A stretch of 64,000 bases of DNA from assembly GCF_037893015.1 (NCBI RefSeq), contig NC_133666.1, forward strand, positions 624,849,852 through 624,913,851, in the 5' to 3' direction. Below, piece by piece: positions 34,901-49,900 of the stretch. Every line of letters begins with the position of its first letter. Position 1 is the stretch's first letter. The position numbers were made by a program, and so were the translations under genes. Source of the DNA: Macrotis lagotis (Eukaryota; Chordata; Mammalia; Peramelemorphia; Peramelidae). The notes below the pieces were generated by a model. It made no database searches, was not told the origin of the DNA, and was given only the letters and a program-made list of their open reading frames with translations.

Positions 34901-37900
34901 CTGAGCTCTCTGAGGGTAGCACCCAGGCCCGAGCACCCAGGAGCAGTCAGGATAATGAAGGGAAGCTGCTCATTAAGGACAGAAGGATGCTAATACTCAC
35001 TGTATCTCCAGGGGCTCCTCGAGGACCAGGGAAGCCTTGGGGACCAGGGGGGCCATCCTTCCCAGGGACACCAAGTGGTCCAGGGTCCCCCTGTCACAAT
35101 ATGGGGCAGAGATATTATATCCCACCTGGTAAGAGAAACTATGACCCATAAACCCAAATTTCCCCTATAACAGGAGTTGTGATCTATACTGTCCCTTCTC
35201 TTGGCTATTGATAGATTGATATTTTCTCCCTGAGGAGTTTAAGAAGTGTGAACCTCCAGAGGTGTCTTACCTGGGCTCCTTCTCTTCCCAACATCCCTGG
35301 AAGCCCCTGCTCTCCAGGGGGCCCAGGAGGGCCTGGATGGCCCCTCTCACCCAGTGGCCCTATTTCACCAGTCTTCCCCTAAGGGGAAAAAAAGAGAAGG
35401 ACCTGTTTGAAGGCCTGGAAGGAGGGAGGTGCTATGACCCCAGATCCTACCTGTCCCAGAAATGGCCTCTGACATACCAATAGAAGTTCAGGAGTGGGGG
35501 AAAGAATAATGACTTTGAACCCCAAGAAATCTGCCCCAACCATTTCTAACCCTTTCCCAAGCCCATGGATCTAGAGTCTCCTAAAGCTTGGATGGGGGTC
35601 TCTTGGGATCAGTCTGACCTGGGGGCCAATGACACCAGCTGGTCCTGGGGGACCTGTCTGGCCCTGGAAACCCTGGGAAGGAAAGGATAAACATAAGATA
35701 TAATTCTGATGTAGCTAATAATCATCATAATAATAGTAATAATAAATTGGTTTCCTCACAGTAAACCCTGGAGGGAGGTAACAATAGCAATAGCAATAGT
35801 AATAGTATTTCTATAGGTCGTAAAAGTTTGCAAAATGCTTTACAAATATCTCATTTGATCTTCACAACAATCTTGAGAGGTAGGTTCTATTATAATTCCC
35901 ATTTAATAAACGGTAAAACTGAGACTGGAAAGGAGATAATATAAGTATTATTGTTTTTCTTTTACAAATGAGGACATTGAGGCTCAGAACGAAGTGCTTT
36001 GTGCCAGGTCATCACAATTCAGCAGCAGCAGAGCTGGGGATGAAGCCCAGGTACCCTGCTGCCAAATCCAGTGCCTTCTTCCACTTAGTTGGAGGAACCA
36101 GGAGAAAAGACTTGGAGTGTGTGTGGGGGGGGCAATAGGGGAAAATTGGAGGAAGGGGCACCAAGGAGAGAGTTGAGTGGGAAATGGAGGAGTGGACAAG
36201 ACAGGAACAAATTGTAAGAGGGGAATGTAGAGAAGAACAATACTGATCAGTCTTGAGGTATCTGAGGAGGAGGAGTTGGAGGCAGTATGGGGAAGGAGTT
36301 GGACAGGACCTCAGTAACTGATCTGGGCAACTCTTACCAACTCTCCTCGCTGCCCAGGATGACCAGGTCTTCCTTCTTTTCCCACAGGACCCTGGAGAAA
36401 GATTTCCAAGGCAATAAGGGAGAAGAGATCCAGAACACTAAGCCTCTGTCCCTTTTCCACCCCTTAAGCTTCTTTTACCATTCCCTAGAACAGAGAAACT
36501 CACTGGAGGTCCTTTTGGCCCAGGAAATCCAGGGGGTCCCATCAGACCTGGTGGGCCCTAGAATAGAAGAGGGTGTTAACTGAACCCTCCTTCCTTGCCC
36601 TGGACACACTCTGGTACATTTACCTCCAGGACTTGACTTTCCCAACCCCCCCTTACCAGGAGTTCCCAGTCCCAGGATCTGCCCAATACCACCCCCCCCC
36701 CAGCTTTTCCCTTGTGCCCCCACTGACCTTTTCTCCAGGAACCCCTGGAGTACCATCATGGCCCATATCTCCCTAGGACAGAGAGAATAAGCTCAACTCA
36801 GGAAATGACTAAACTGGAGATGCTGGGAGGGACCCGGAGACCATAATGCACAAGGTTCCTTTTTGATAGATCAGGGGTAGGGACCTTGACTCAAAACATG
36901 TACCCCCAAAACCATACTCCACTATTGGAGGGGTTGGGAAGATTTCACTATCAGGCAAGATTTGGAAGGAAGAGAAAAAAGGATTCTTGATACAAGGGGC
37001 TCCATAGACCCTTTCCCATCCATACCTTGGGGCCTGGTTTTCCTGTGGGACCATTCTGCCCTCTCTCTCCACGGGAGCCCTAAGAAAAAGCAATGAGATA
37101 GAGAGAGTGGGAGGGGAAAGTCTCAGGTAAAGCAATCCAAATATTTTCCCTTCCATTTTTTCTGTTCACCTGAGCATTTCTCATCCATCCCTCCCACCCA
37201 GGGAAGAAACAAGAGTTTAAGTGATGGGAAGCAGAAGAGGAAAGTTACTCACTGGTGGTCCCCGTTCTCCTTCCTGTCCTGGTTGACCAGCCTTCCCCTG
37301 AGATAGAGAAAAGAACAATGAGAGTAAGGCCACATCAGCATATCTGGACAAGAAAACAGCTCAGACAGACAGGTAGAATGGAAGGGAAGGGGAAGAGGAG
37401 TCCCCACCTCCTCCACAGCACAGTACATACACACCTTCTCACTCAGATACATTCAATCACCATCTCTTTGCTTACCCGTTTCCCTTTCTCTCCAGCCAGA
37501 CCCAGTGGCCCTGGAAACCCAATGGATCCCTGAATGGGGAGAAGCAGAGAGGAGATGGGGAATGGGGGGTGGGGCATCAGGATAGTGGGAGAAAGAGGGA
37601 GCTGCTGCCATCATTTGCTTTTTTCCTGTCATGGGATGTCCCTCCCTGTCCTCTCTGCCCATTCTCTGAGGCTTCCTCCATGTTCCCCTCTCACTTGTTG
37701 GCATTTCTCCTTCTTCTGAAAGGTCATATGCCTTATGAGCACAGGGACTCACAGCGGGAAGAGACCTCAGAGTCTATTTAGTCTAATTCATACTTCACTG
37801 ATAATCCCCCACCCTAAGCAATATCTTCCCCAAACTGTTATCCAGTATTATCAGATGTATTTCCTCATCTGTTCTTGGTGTGGTTTCTTTTCCTCTCTAT

Positions 37901-40900
37901 TTCAAGGGGTAGGGAGGGGTGAGGTGCACTTCATCCATAAATGAGAGGGATATAAAATTAAAATACATAAATAAAGCTTTTCAAAAGACCCTCAACCATG
38001 ATCAGTCTTAATGAACTTGCTCATTCCATCAGTGTACCAATCAGGGACAATTTGGGGGTATCTGAGATGGAGAATACCATCTATATCCAGAGAAAAAATA
38101 GTGGAGTTTGAACAAAGACCAAGGACTATTACCTTTAATTTTAAAAAAATGTTATCTTAATATGTAATCTTGCTACCTCTTATATTTTATTTTTTCCCTT
38201 AAGGATATGATTTCTGTCTCATCACATTCAACTTAGATCAGTGCATAGCATGGAAACAATGTAAAGACTGACAGACTGCCTTCTGTGGGGGGTGGGAGAG
38301 AAAAGCAAGATCAGGAGGAAAATTGCAAAATTCTAATTAAATCAATAAACAAACAAACAAAAAAATAAATAAACTTAAAAAAAAAACCCTCAACAAGTTT
38401 CCAGATGAATTCCTCTAGTGATAGGCAGCTCATCACCTTCACCCCTACACAATTTCCCATCAACTACTCCAGGCAGTCCATCACACTTCAGAATAGTTCT
38501 AATTGTCAAGAAGTTTTTCCTTATATTGAATTGAGATCTTTACTGCTTCCCCTCACTGCTCCCAATGGATGGCTCTATGGCCAAGCTGAATAAAATTAAG
38601 CCTCTCTTTCCTATGACCATCTTTTAAATATTCGAAAAGAATGCTTGGGTTCCCCAAGTCTTTTCTTCTTCAGGCCAACCTTCCCAGTTTTTCCCTTGTA
38701 TGGCATGATCTCTAGCTCTTCACCAACTTGGCTGCCCTCCTCTGATCCACTGCCAAGTTCTTCTTAGACTGTGAGTATCTGAGGGCATAGAATGTCTTAC
38801 CCTTCTCTCTATATCACCAGGGTGCTTAGCAATCTCATCAGCCCTTGGTAACACTCCACAGAGACTAAATAAACTCAAGTTGTGAATGACTTTCCCTCTC
38901 CTCATCCTCTGGGCAGGATTTTTAACCCCCCCCCCCCCCCATTCTCCATTCCCTTACTTTAGGGCCCTGGCGACCTGGATATCCTGGGAGACCTGGGATA
39001 CCAAGCTTGCCCTGCCAAGAGAAGATTGCAGAGGTTAGAAAATCAGTCCTTTGACTGGGGATGACCAGAGGTCAGGCCACACACCAGTCAATAGCTAGGT
39101 ATAATCAGGGGTGAGAGGGTAGAGGATCAAAGTCACAGAGACATAAATGGAAAGAGCAGTGCCAGTGAGGAAGCTTGAGAGGATGGTCTCTCTTTTCATA
39201 CCTTCTCCCCAGCTGGACCTGGGGGTCCTTCTTCCCCCAGCAACCCTGCCTGACCCTTCAGGCCTTCAGGCCCATCCTCTCCTCTCGGGCCCAAAGGTCC
39301 AGGATGACCCTGAAATTGAGAAGAAGGTTAACACAGCTCCTCACACTTCCTTCTTCCCACTCTCCAACACCCTCCTCCATCTACCCCTCACCCCTTAATC
39401 TTACTCGATCTCCTTTTAGACCTGCATCACCCTTAAAGCCTGGGAAGCCATCTTCTCCCTGGTTTGGGAATAAGCAAAAAAAAGTTAAAAGTAGGGACCT
39501 GGGGTGGGGGTACAGAAAGCACCCCAATCAAAGAATCTTGGTCTCCCCACTTTTACCTTCTCGCCTTTCTCCCCTTTAAAGCCTCGGTTTCCAGATGTGC
39601 CCTATAGATATAAAGCCTGTGTTCAGAGGCAGTGTACAGGTTGGGGTCTCACTGTTCATTCTCCCTTTGCTAGGGAGAAAATCTGTCACTACCCACTGGG
39701 CTCTTAGACCTGTTAGTTCCCAGTGAGTACTGATAGATAAACTCTTCCCAGTTCATCCCTTTGCCCATCCCCATTAAGGGCAGCCCTGAAGGGGAAGACA
39801 GGCTACCTGGAGACTCAGGGTGGGCTGTCTTCTTGGACCCTAGTCAGCTTGCCTATGTCCCTGTCTGATTGTTAGTCACATGGGTGTGTGGTATAGAGGG
39901 CAGTTGATTGGTGGTACCCAGACACTCTGCCTCTAGGCTCCTTCTGCCCTTTTGCAAATCACTCAGTTCCTCCCTCTCCCTGGGAGCTCAACATTCCATC
40001 CCAGCCCTTTGTCTCACTTAGGAAGCCCCTGGAACATTCTTGGGTCACACAATGTGTGACTCTGTGCTCTGGCCACAATGTGACTCTGTGCTGGGCTACA
40101 ATATGACTTTGTGCCCCAGATTGCAGTCCACATCCTGACCAGCCAGGCCTTGACCTTCACTCCATACACCCAAGGGTCCAAAGGGAATCATTCTATCATT
40201 GGGGCGGGTTTCTAGAATGCAGTTCCTATGGATTGCTCACATAAAGGACTCTGCCTATTTTGCCCAAAGGGGTATTACATACCTTCACTCCTCGCTGCCC
40301 AGGATATCCTGTTGGCCCTATGGACCCTTCTGGACCCTGAGGATTGAGCCAGGGTCAACATTTAAATGAATCCTTTTATACCTCCCCTAAAATCCCAGAC
40401 TTCCAAATTTCTTTGCTCAGTAGTCTTCCTGGTCCACAGCCCCCACCTCCTCAGTTCACGATCCCCAAGTCCCAAACCTCCCCAGTCCTGGAGTTCAAGT
40501 CCTCTTTTCAGTACAACTCACCTGGGCCCCTTTCTCTCCCGTGGGGCCCTCATGGCCGGGGTGACCCTGTGAGGAGCACACACCTGGGAAGGTCAGGAGT
40601 CAGCCAGCTATCCAAAGCCTAGAAATTCCCATAACCCCCCAAATTCCTCCCTAATCCCCAGATTTTAGCCCTTCCTCCCAAACATCAGTGGTCTCTCTAC
40701 TATTCCCACAATATTATCCCCCCTTGACCACTGGACCATCCTTTCATTCCTCTATATACCCCTCTCCCCCCCATGACTCCAGTCCTCACCGGGGGACCTT
40801 CAGCTCCTGGAAGACCTGGAATTCCTGCCTTGCCTGGGGGCCCCTAGAGTGAAAGGGGAGGCAGAAGGGAGGAATCATAGAGTTGAAAATTCTGTGATCC

Positions 40901-43900
40901 TCTTCCCACCTTGGGGATAAGCCCATTCCAGTCATAAAGCTTTGGAAGAGTAAAACATGGATAGTCATCCACATTTACTGACATTCAGAGGTGTTAGAGT
41001 GAAGTTCAATGGTTTTACAAGGTCAGAAGGGACTAAGCATTTATTAAGTGCCCACTGTTTATTATAATCCCCATTTTACAGGCATACAAGTGTGAAATGA
41101 CTTGCTTAAGGTCACATCTCTAATAAGTGTCTGAGATCAGATTTTAATTCTTTCCTGATTTCTCATGGCAAAATATTTGTTGATGAAGAATAACAACTGA
41201 TAGCTCACAGTAACATGCTTGAAAAACCACCAGTGTAGGGCTAGGTACTACTTTCAAATAAGTATGTCCTGCTATATGGCAGATAGATGGATGAGAAGTC
41301 TGAGACTGAGTCTTCCCTCGTCCTCAGTCAAGCTAATTTCTCACAGAGAGCTTGAGCAGAGGGAGAAGAAAGGATCAATCACTCACCTTTTCTCCTGGTG
41401 CCCCAATTGGTCCTTGTGGTCCAGGGAGACCCTGGAATAGCCAGATAGAAAGTGTGGAAAAGGAAGGCAGAAAGAGGAAAAGAAACATGAGGAAGATTCA
41501 TAAATTCAGACCCTGGCTGACTAGGAGGAAGGACTCCGAAGAGTTTGAATGACCTCATTGATCCTTCCTTGTCTATTCCTTTCCCCCATTTCATCTTAAT
41601 CCTATCACACACCTGGGATCCGGGATTTCCTTGTTGACCTGGAGGGCCTGACTCTCCTGGGATACCCTGGGAAAAGGGGGGCAAAGGGGAGATTCAAAAA
41701 AGATGATGGGAGTCATTAGAATGAGTAGGATCAGTGTGGTTGGAGGTTAGAGAAGCTAAGGTTCAGTGAGAATGGTTGGGAAAGATCTGAGGGAGAAATA
41801 AACTCTTACCACATTTCCTTTGGCACCAGGAGGTCCATCTATCCCCACTACACCCTGGGAGAGGAAAGGGTGTGAGAGTTGAGACAAAGAGACATAGATA
41901 CAGAAAGTCAGAGAGATTTTTTAAAAAGACAGAAAGAGACTGCTTACTGGTTGTCCTGGGGGGCCTGGGGAACCTCTTGAGCCGATCAGTCCCCGAGGTC
42001 CCTGGGAAGAGAAAGCAAGTACTATCACTTATCCCTATTACTTCAGTTATGATCACCCCTACCTAGATTCAAGCACAGTACACACACACACAAACACCCA
42101 GGGCAGTCAGTAGCAGATGAAGGCAAAGAGAGCTAAAATCATAGAGTCATGGATTTGGAGCCTAAAAATACCTTCGAAATGATCAAGCCCCTTTTCTCTC
42201 ACAGTACAATGGATATGGAAAAAAATGTGTCTCAGGGTTCAGGATACTTACTGGTTCCCCAGCCTGGCCCCTGGGCCCTGGGGGCCCTTCTGAACCCTAT
42301 AAATAATTAAATAAGTAGATAAATAAATGAATGAATAATTGAGTAAATAAATAAATATGAATGGATGGATGAATGAATGAATGAACAATAAGTAAACAAA
42401 TCCATGAAGATAGGAAGTGGTCCCTGGAAGAAAAACTTCCTTAAGTAGAGGGAAAAAAACAAAACAAATATTTATACATAAAGAATCTCAACTCTAGTAT
42501 CTGGGTTATAGCGCAAGATCATGAGTCTTGTCTGACATTCCCTCCATTTTACACCCCCCCATCTTGACTGACTAGCAATAAATCACTCTTTCTACTCTAC
42601 TTCCATTTTGTCTGACTAGCAATAAATCACCTCCTCCACCCTCCAGCCCCCAGACATTCCATCTAACCTTGACTCCCCCCACCATAGCCAGCCCCCAAAC
42701 TCCCTCTCCCAACTTACCTTCTTACCATCCTCCCCAGGGGGCCCTGGCAGGCCAATATGGCCAACATCTCCCTGGAGAAAGAGTATGGAAAAGTGAGCAT
42801 AAGAAGCACATTGGGAGGAAAATAGTTCTCCAGGGAAAAGGAGAGTATTGAGACACTCACCCTTTGGCCCTTTTCCCCTGGCAGCCCTGGTAGACCATCA
42901 AAACCTCGGTCACCCTGTTCAGGGAAATATGAGTTGAGTTTTGAATTCTGGAACATTCCACACTTCCTTGGATCTCTGTGGTTGCCAAATTCCCATCACC
43001 TACCTTGGGTCCAGTATCCCCTGGGAGACCCCGTGGTCCATCTGCTCCATAGCGACCCTATAGCCCAGGATGGAGAGAGTTAGTTCATGATGGTGAAAAG
43101 GAAAAAGGTCTGGTTCTACTCCTCCTGGCTGCCTAACAGCCTTGACTATCCTCCTGTCACACTGGCGGAACTTCTGAAGTGGCAAAAGGGAAGAGTGCTT
43201 TCAGAGTGCTCTCCTAGCTGGGAGACCTGCTTCTCAACAGAACTGCTATGCTCTCATCTCACTATTGTTATGAGAGAAAAATGAAACAGAAGCTTTGGGG
43301 CTGTATAGAGCTGCAGATCCCTGAGCTTCCTTTTGTCATGCCTCATTTCCAGAAAAGAATGCCAGGGTCATTTTTAAGGTCAATGGAAGTTCTAGGTTAT
43401 TTACCTGTTTTCCTTCTTTTCCTGGAGGCCCAGGTAAGCCCTGAATACCTCTAGGACCCTGTAGGAGAAATAGAATAGAGGTAGAAAAATCCTAGGGTAT
43501 TTCAATTTTTGACCCCAACCCCTAGGAGAATAAAGAGGGGAGGAGTTTATAAATACAGAGACCCGAGCCACCTTCCTCCAAAGTAGTACATTCCTGTGCC
43601 CTGACCCATAGAAAAGATACTGCTCAACCTGGTCATCATTGGCTAGATGCCAACACCCCCAAAATACTCACCTGTGGCCCTGCTATTCCTGTTTCTCCTT
43701 TCAGACCTGGATATCCAGGGAGACCCTGAGCAGGGGCAGAAGAGTTAGAAGAGTGAATGAGCAGAAAACAGTGACCCACCTCAGGGTGACACAGGAACTG
43801 ATCTTCCTCACTCATTTTCCCTCCCTCCCCTACAAGCTTCCTTTCCACCTTTAATCACTTCCCTCCATTACAGGTCCTCCAGCTTCCAACTCACCAAGGG

Positions 43901-46900
43901 TCCAGCTCGACCTGTAAGCCCCATAGGACCAGGAGGGCCTTGCATGGAGAGCTGGAAAATTGGAGAAAAATATTAATACATCTCCAATATTTTTTTTTAT
44001 GATTCTCATAGAGACCAAGCCACCCTTCCCCAGAGACTAGAGACAAATACCATCCAAAGTCCCCCTAAGTCTTCCCACCCAGGGCTGGAAGGATATATTT
44101 CCATTAGCCCACGATGTTTCATAACAGCCCTTCCATCACCATGTTACCTCATGATTTTTTCCAATCTTAACCTTATTACTCTCATGAATGTCTAATTATC
44201 TATCAATATCCCCCCCCCTTACCCACTAAGGCTACTCATTTGCTCCAGTTTAATTTCTATAAGCACTCATTTGCTCTACAAAAGTTTCCTTATCTTTTAT
44301 GGAACCTCTTGAGCCTTTATTCCTCCCAAAAGCCTCTCATTACCCATGAAGGTTCCCACCTGGGCTTGCTGCAGCACCGCTTGGGCCTGTGCCTGTTGGA
44401 ATGAGCTTGGGGGACCCTTGAGGAACTCACCCCCAAATTGGAACTGGGGAGATAGAAATAGTGAGTAAGGGAGTGACCAAGGAGAAACAGCCCTCCCCCA
44501 AATCCATAGGTCAAAGTCCCTCTTGTGAACACACACATGGGAGGAAGAAGGGAAGAGGAAATAAGAGAGCCATGCAGGGACAACCTACTAATAGATTCCC
44601 ATGGTCAGATTAATGTTTGAGAACATTAAGGGTTGAGGGTGAAACTGGAAATGGAGAGCCAGTCCACCAAAGGTCAGAACTTCCTTCTGCACATACATTT
44701 GGGGAGAAAGAGACAGAATGGCTGTGGACAGACATCCATCCAACACATATCGGAGTAAGGTATGGTGGAACCATATAGGAACATCTCTCTGAAATATATC
44801 AGAACCCCTACACATAATAAGAAGGAAAGCAAAGTTGCCCCATGGAGGGGCAATTTCTCCCAAATAGATCAGGGTTCCCTTCTATTCCTTCTACATGCAC
44901 ACATAGACTAGGGAATGTGAAAGACATGGACTCCCTCCACTGTCAGAGCCTCTTCCTGTTCCATTCCCCTTCTTAACTCACAGGCATCATAATCACAGTC
45001 CCAGGGAGGCCTCGGACACCATCCACTCCAGGGACACCAGGACGACCAGCAGGGCCCTGACAATGAAAGAAGAGATGAAAAGTCATGCTTATTCAAAGAG
45101 ATTCACATAGAGGCAGAGAAATACAAGGATAGAATAGTGAGGGGACCACAGAAACAGAAAAAATCAACCAGAAACAAAGAATAACATTGCTGGGAGTACT
45201 TTGGAAGAGGGCTGCTGAGAGGTCATCTAGTCCAGCTCCTTCACTGTACAGATTAGAAAAATGGGGCTTAGCAAACTTAAATGATTTGTCCAAGGTCAAA
45301 CAGAACAATAATTCACACTGGACTTTTAATTCCCTGAGATAGGACTTCTTCCCAGACTCATTCCCCTTTGGCATGAGGGATTCTAAATCTCCACCTCTGC
45401 AGTCTCTGATGTGTCTGCCAAAACTCATATCTCCCTCCATGCTTGGAATCCTTACCCTTTCACCTGGGTCCCCAGGGAAGCCAGGTGGGCCAGGAGGGCC
45501 CGAAGGGCCAACTAGTCCCTGTGGGAAGAGAAAGGCAGGAATCAAAATGATAGAGATGTCTCAGTTGGGACAGATCTCACCTTCAGTAATTACCATGGTA
45601 ACTTCCTTACATTGACATTCCTCACTGATTATCTATCATTGACCTCCATCACTGTTTAAAAAAATTTTGTAGCCAAGATTAGAAAGAGGGCAGAAAGTTG
45701 GGAAATTATTTTCACAACTAGTGTTTTTGATAATGGACTCATTTCTAAATATAGGGAGAACTGAATCAAATTTATAAGATTACAAGTCATTCTGCAATTG
45801 ATAAATGATCAAAAGATATGAATAGTTTTCAGATAAAGAAATCAAAGATATTTAGTTATATGAAAAAATGCTCCAAATCATTATTGATTAGAAAAATGCA
45901 AATTAGAACAACTATGAGGTACCACCTCATAACTAAGAGATTGGCTAAGATGACAAAAAAAGAAAATTATCAATATTGGAGAAGATGTGAGGACAGTGGG
46001 ACATTAATGCAGTGTTGGTGAAGTTGTGAATGGACCCAGTCATTCTGGAGAGCAATCTGGAACTGTACCCAAAAAGCAATAAAACTGATCATATCCTTTG
46101 ATCTAACAATACCAATACTGGATTTATATCCTAAAGAAATCATAAAAAATGGGAAAAGTCTAACATGTTCAAAAATATTTATAGCAGTTCTTTTTTTAAA
46201 GAATTGGAAATTGAGGGGAAACCCCATCAATTGAGAAAAGGCTGAACATGTTATGGTATATGAATATTATGGGGTACTATTGTTCTATAAGAAATTATGA
46301 GGAGCGGCTAGGTGGCACAGTAGATAAAGCACCAGCCCTGGAGTCAGGAGTACCTGGGTTCAGATCCGGTCTCAGACACTTAATAATTACCTAGCTGTGT
46401 GGCCTTGGGCAAGCCACTTAACCCCATTTGCCTTGCAAAAAAACAAAAAACAAAAAAAAAAGAAATTATGAGCGGCCACTGTAACCAAGATCAAAAGAAA
46501 TGTAGTAAATTGGGAAACAATTTTTACAATTAGAATTTCTGACCAATGACTCATTTCTAAAATATACAGAGAACTGAGTCAAATTTTCAAAAAAAAGAAC
46601 CATTCCCCAATTGACAAATGGTCAAAGGATATGCAAAGGCAATTTACAGATGAGGAAATCAAAGCAATCCTTGGTCATATGAAAAATTGCTCTAAATCAT
46701 TACTTATTAGAGAAATGCAAATTAAAGCATCTCTGAGGTACCACCTCACACCTCTCAGACTGGCCAGTATGACCAGAAAGGACAATGATCAGTGTTGGAA
46801 GGAATGTGGGAAATCTGGGACACTAATACATTGTTGGTGAAGCTGTGAACTCATCCAGCCTTTCTGGAGAGCAGTTTGAAATTGTGCCCAAAGGGCAACA

Positions 46901-49900
46901 AAAATGTGCAAACCGTTTGATCCAAAAATACCACTACTGAGTCTATATCCTAAAGAGATGTGATGAAAAAGGGTTAAAAACATCACATGTACAAAAATAT
47001 TTATAGCAGCCCTGTTTGTGGTGGCAAAGAATTGGAAATTCAGAAAATGTCCTTCAATTGGGAAATGGTTTAACAAACTGTGGTATATGGGATGGGAATT
47101 CAGGGAAGCCTGGAGGGATTTGCATGAACTGATGCTGAGTGAGATGAGCAGAACCAGAAGAAGATTATACACCCTAACAGAAACATAGGGGTGATGATCA
47201 ACCTTGATAGACTTGCTCATTCCATCAGTGAAACAATCAGGGACAATTAGGGGCTGTCTGCAATGGAGAATACCATCTGTATACAGAGAAAGAATTGTGA
47301 AGTTTAAACAAAGACCAAAGACCTTTAACTTAGGGGAAAAAACTGTTATCTTTTTATGTAATTTTGCTATCTCTTATATTTTATTTTTCTTCCTTAAGGA
47401 TATGATTTCTCTCTCATCACATACAGCTTAGATCAATGTATACCATGGAAACAATGTAAAGACAAACAGACTGCCTTCTGTGGGGGTGGGGGGAGGGAAG
47501 CAAGATTAGGGGAAAAATTGTAAAACTCAAAATAAATAAAATCTTTCTTGGAAAAAAAAAGAAATTATGAGCAGTCAAGATTTTAGAGAAGCCTAGAAAG
47601 ACTTGCATGAACTGATGCTGAATAAAGTGAATAGGACCAAGAGAACATTGTACACATTAACAACAACATTGTGAGATGATCAAGTATGATGGATGCAGCT
47701 CCTCTCAGCAGCTCAGAAATCAAGGACAACCCTGAGAGACCTGCTATGTACAATGCCATCCACATCCAGTGGGGGAAAAAATATGAAGCCTAAATATTGA
47801 GCAGAGCATACTATATTCATTTTTTTGAAACTTCTTTTATATTTTTCCTCTCTTCCTCAGTTTTTTCTTTCCCCTTAGTTCTAATCCTTCTTTCACAGTA
47901 TGACTAATAAATAAATAAATATGTTAAACACAAATGTACATGGTTAACTTTTACCAGACTGTTCACTGCCATGAGGAGTGGGGAGGGAAGGAAGGGTGGT
48001 AGGAAAATGTGGAACTCATAAATTTGCAAATTGCTGAATACTGAAAAACAACCATTGCATGAAATTGAAAAAATAAAATACAATTTCAATAAAAAATAAA
48101 TAAAAATTATTTTTAAGTTCTAAATTCTCTCCCTCCTTTTACACCTTCTGTCACAATTTAAAAGATAAGAAATAGGAAAACCATTATATATATATTAAAG
48201 TCACACAAAATCTTTTTCCAACTGACCCCTTTTAGACTCCTCACTATTCCCTCCAATGGATCTGAGTCCCATCACTGCACCACTTCTACAACCACCATAA
48301 CCATCTCACTTTCAAGTCCCCCCACCACTGAGTCTCAAAGAATCTCCAAACTCCTTTCAAATAATGCCTCCCACTAAACTCTACTGACTTTCAATTCAAA
48401 TACAGTGCCTCCTCCTCCCCAGTTTTCCTCCAACATCTTCTCTATTGGCCCTGGATTGAAAAGAATGGAAGTCACTTTGGAAAGGATAACTAAAGTTCAT
48501 CCTGGAGCTAGGATCTGGGAAAGTGGGATAACCAAAAGGGAAAGAGAAAGGGTTGAGGTGTTAATGCTCACCAAAGGCCCTCGAAGTCCTGGGGCTCCCT
48601 CAAACTGCTGGCCCTATGAGAAAAATACAAATATGACCACATACCCAGTCATAGCATTCCCTCCCCCACATTCCTGCAAGGAAGGGGTGTCTAACACCAA
48701 CCCCCACCTAGTGTTCACTGTCCCCCACTCACCAATTCAATAACTGCTGGTTCCCCTTTCTGACCTTTTTCACCAGCATTCTGGGGTACCGGAAGGGAGG
48801 AGGAAAATACAGACACTTCAGAATCTGTCACAAACCCAACCAGCCTGTCGCCCTTATTTGATAAAGTATCAACCCTTCATGCTGCCTTCTAGTTGGAGCC
48901 CTATATCCCAGGCCTTCAACTTTCTTAGGAAACAGAGTTCCTTAAGAGTTCCCTACCCTCCAGACTAGGGCTCCCCAAAAGACCCATCACCCAGAATTTT
49001 TCATCCCCCTAAAGTTTTTCTATTCTCCATCTGATTCCCTTTCTCCTATGTCCCAGCGTCTTCAATTTTCCCCAGAGCCCTAAGTATCCCTAGAGAACTT
49101 CAATTTCCCCAAATTTTCAGTTCTTCCATAGTTTCCATTCCTCAGAGGGCACTCATCTTTAAGAGATATCCTCAGCTAGTCAGAGGTCATCTCTCAGTAC
49201 TTTTCCTCCTCAAAGAGTCTCCTAATCCTCAGGACCCATTTTCTCAATTCTTGACCCAAGAATTTCCCAGAGACCTCTCCCAAACTTACAGGAAATAAAT
49301 AGATCTGGGTCTCTGGCCCACGCTCAGCTGGTCCATAGATGGGGTTCTTGGTATAGTTTTCCCACTTCTCATTCATGCCTTCCCTTGGCCCAGGGAGCTC
49401 CCATGTAATTCCAGAGGATATTGACTCATTTCCAGGGTCCTGGGAAGAAACCAAAAGGGTGAGAAGAAACAGAAATACCATTCATCCTTCTGAGCAAAAA
49501 TAATCACCTTCCATCCCTCTCTTCCTCCCTTCTTCACCCCAGGCCCTCAGCCCCTCAGCCCCTCAGTCCCTCTCCCCAGACTCTGGTCTTACTTTATAGG
49601 TGGTGACATTGAGACCGATGGTCACTGTGGATGTGATGACTGTTATATTTGATGGGGCAGTTGGGTCCACAGTCTCTGTCTCAAGGGGGAGAGTTAGAGT
49701 CTTTACCTCAGGACTGTAAGTGGTGTTCTGAGAGAGAGAAAATAAATCAGCACATCTGGGGGACCTGAGGCTGCAGGATCTGGACAGAGGGCAGGCAGAC
49801 CCACACATGATATAACATAGAACAGGGAAAAACTGAGCATGGGCATGGAACAATTAAACACAAAATGGAACAAAAAGGTGGGGGGGGGGAGTGTGAATCT

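Larger units (their letters stand above)
45659..48114 (+). mobile_element. older L1 3' end, split by later insertions, COL5A3 intron 10
   Basis: Left part 45,659-46,301 and right part 47,572-48,114 join across the inserted elements. The left translates to L1 ORF2 C-terminal motifs ([33 protein letters not shown]). The right continues with the [19 protein letters not shown]-like end and a 3' UTR ending AATACAATTTCAATAAAAAA. Opposite strand to COL5A3. Several stops and frame changes. Confidence 0.85.

Noticed and set aside
45818-46840. Two short plus-strand ORFs with SLLIR.MQI and TL.HCW motifs
   Set aside because: They are L1 ORF2 C-terminal fragments, not host genes.
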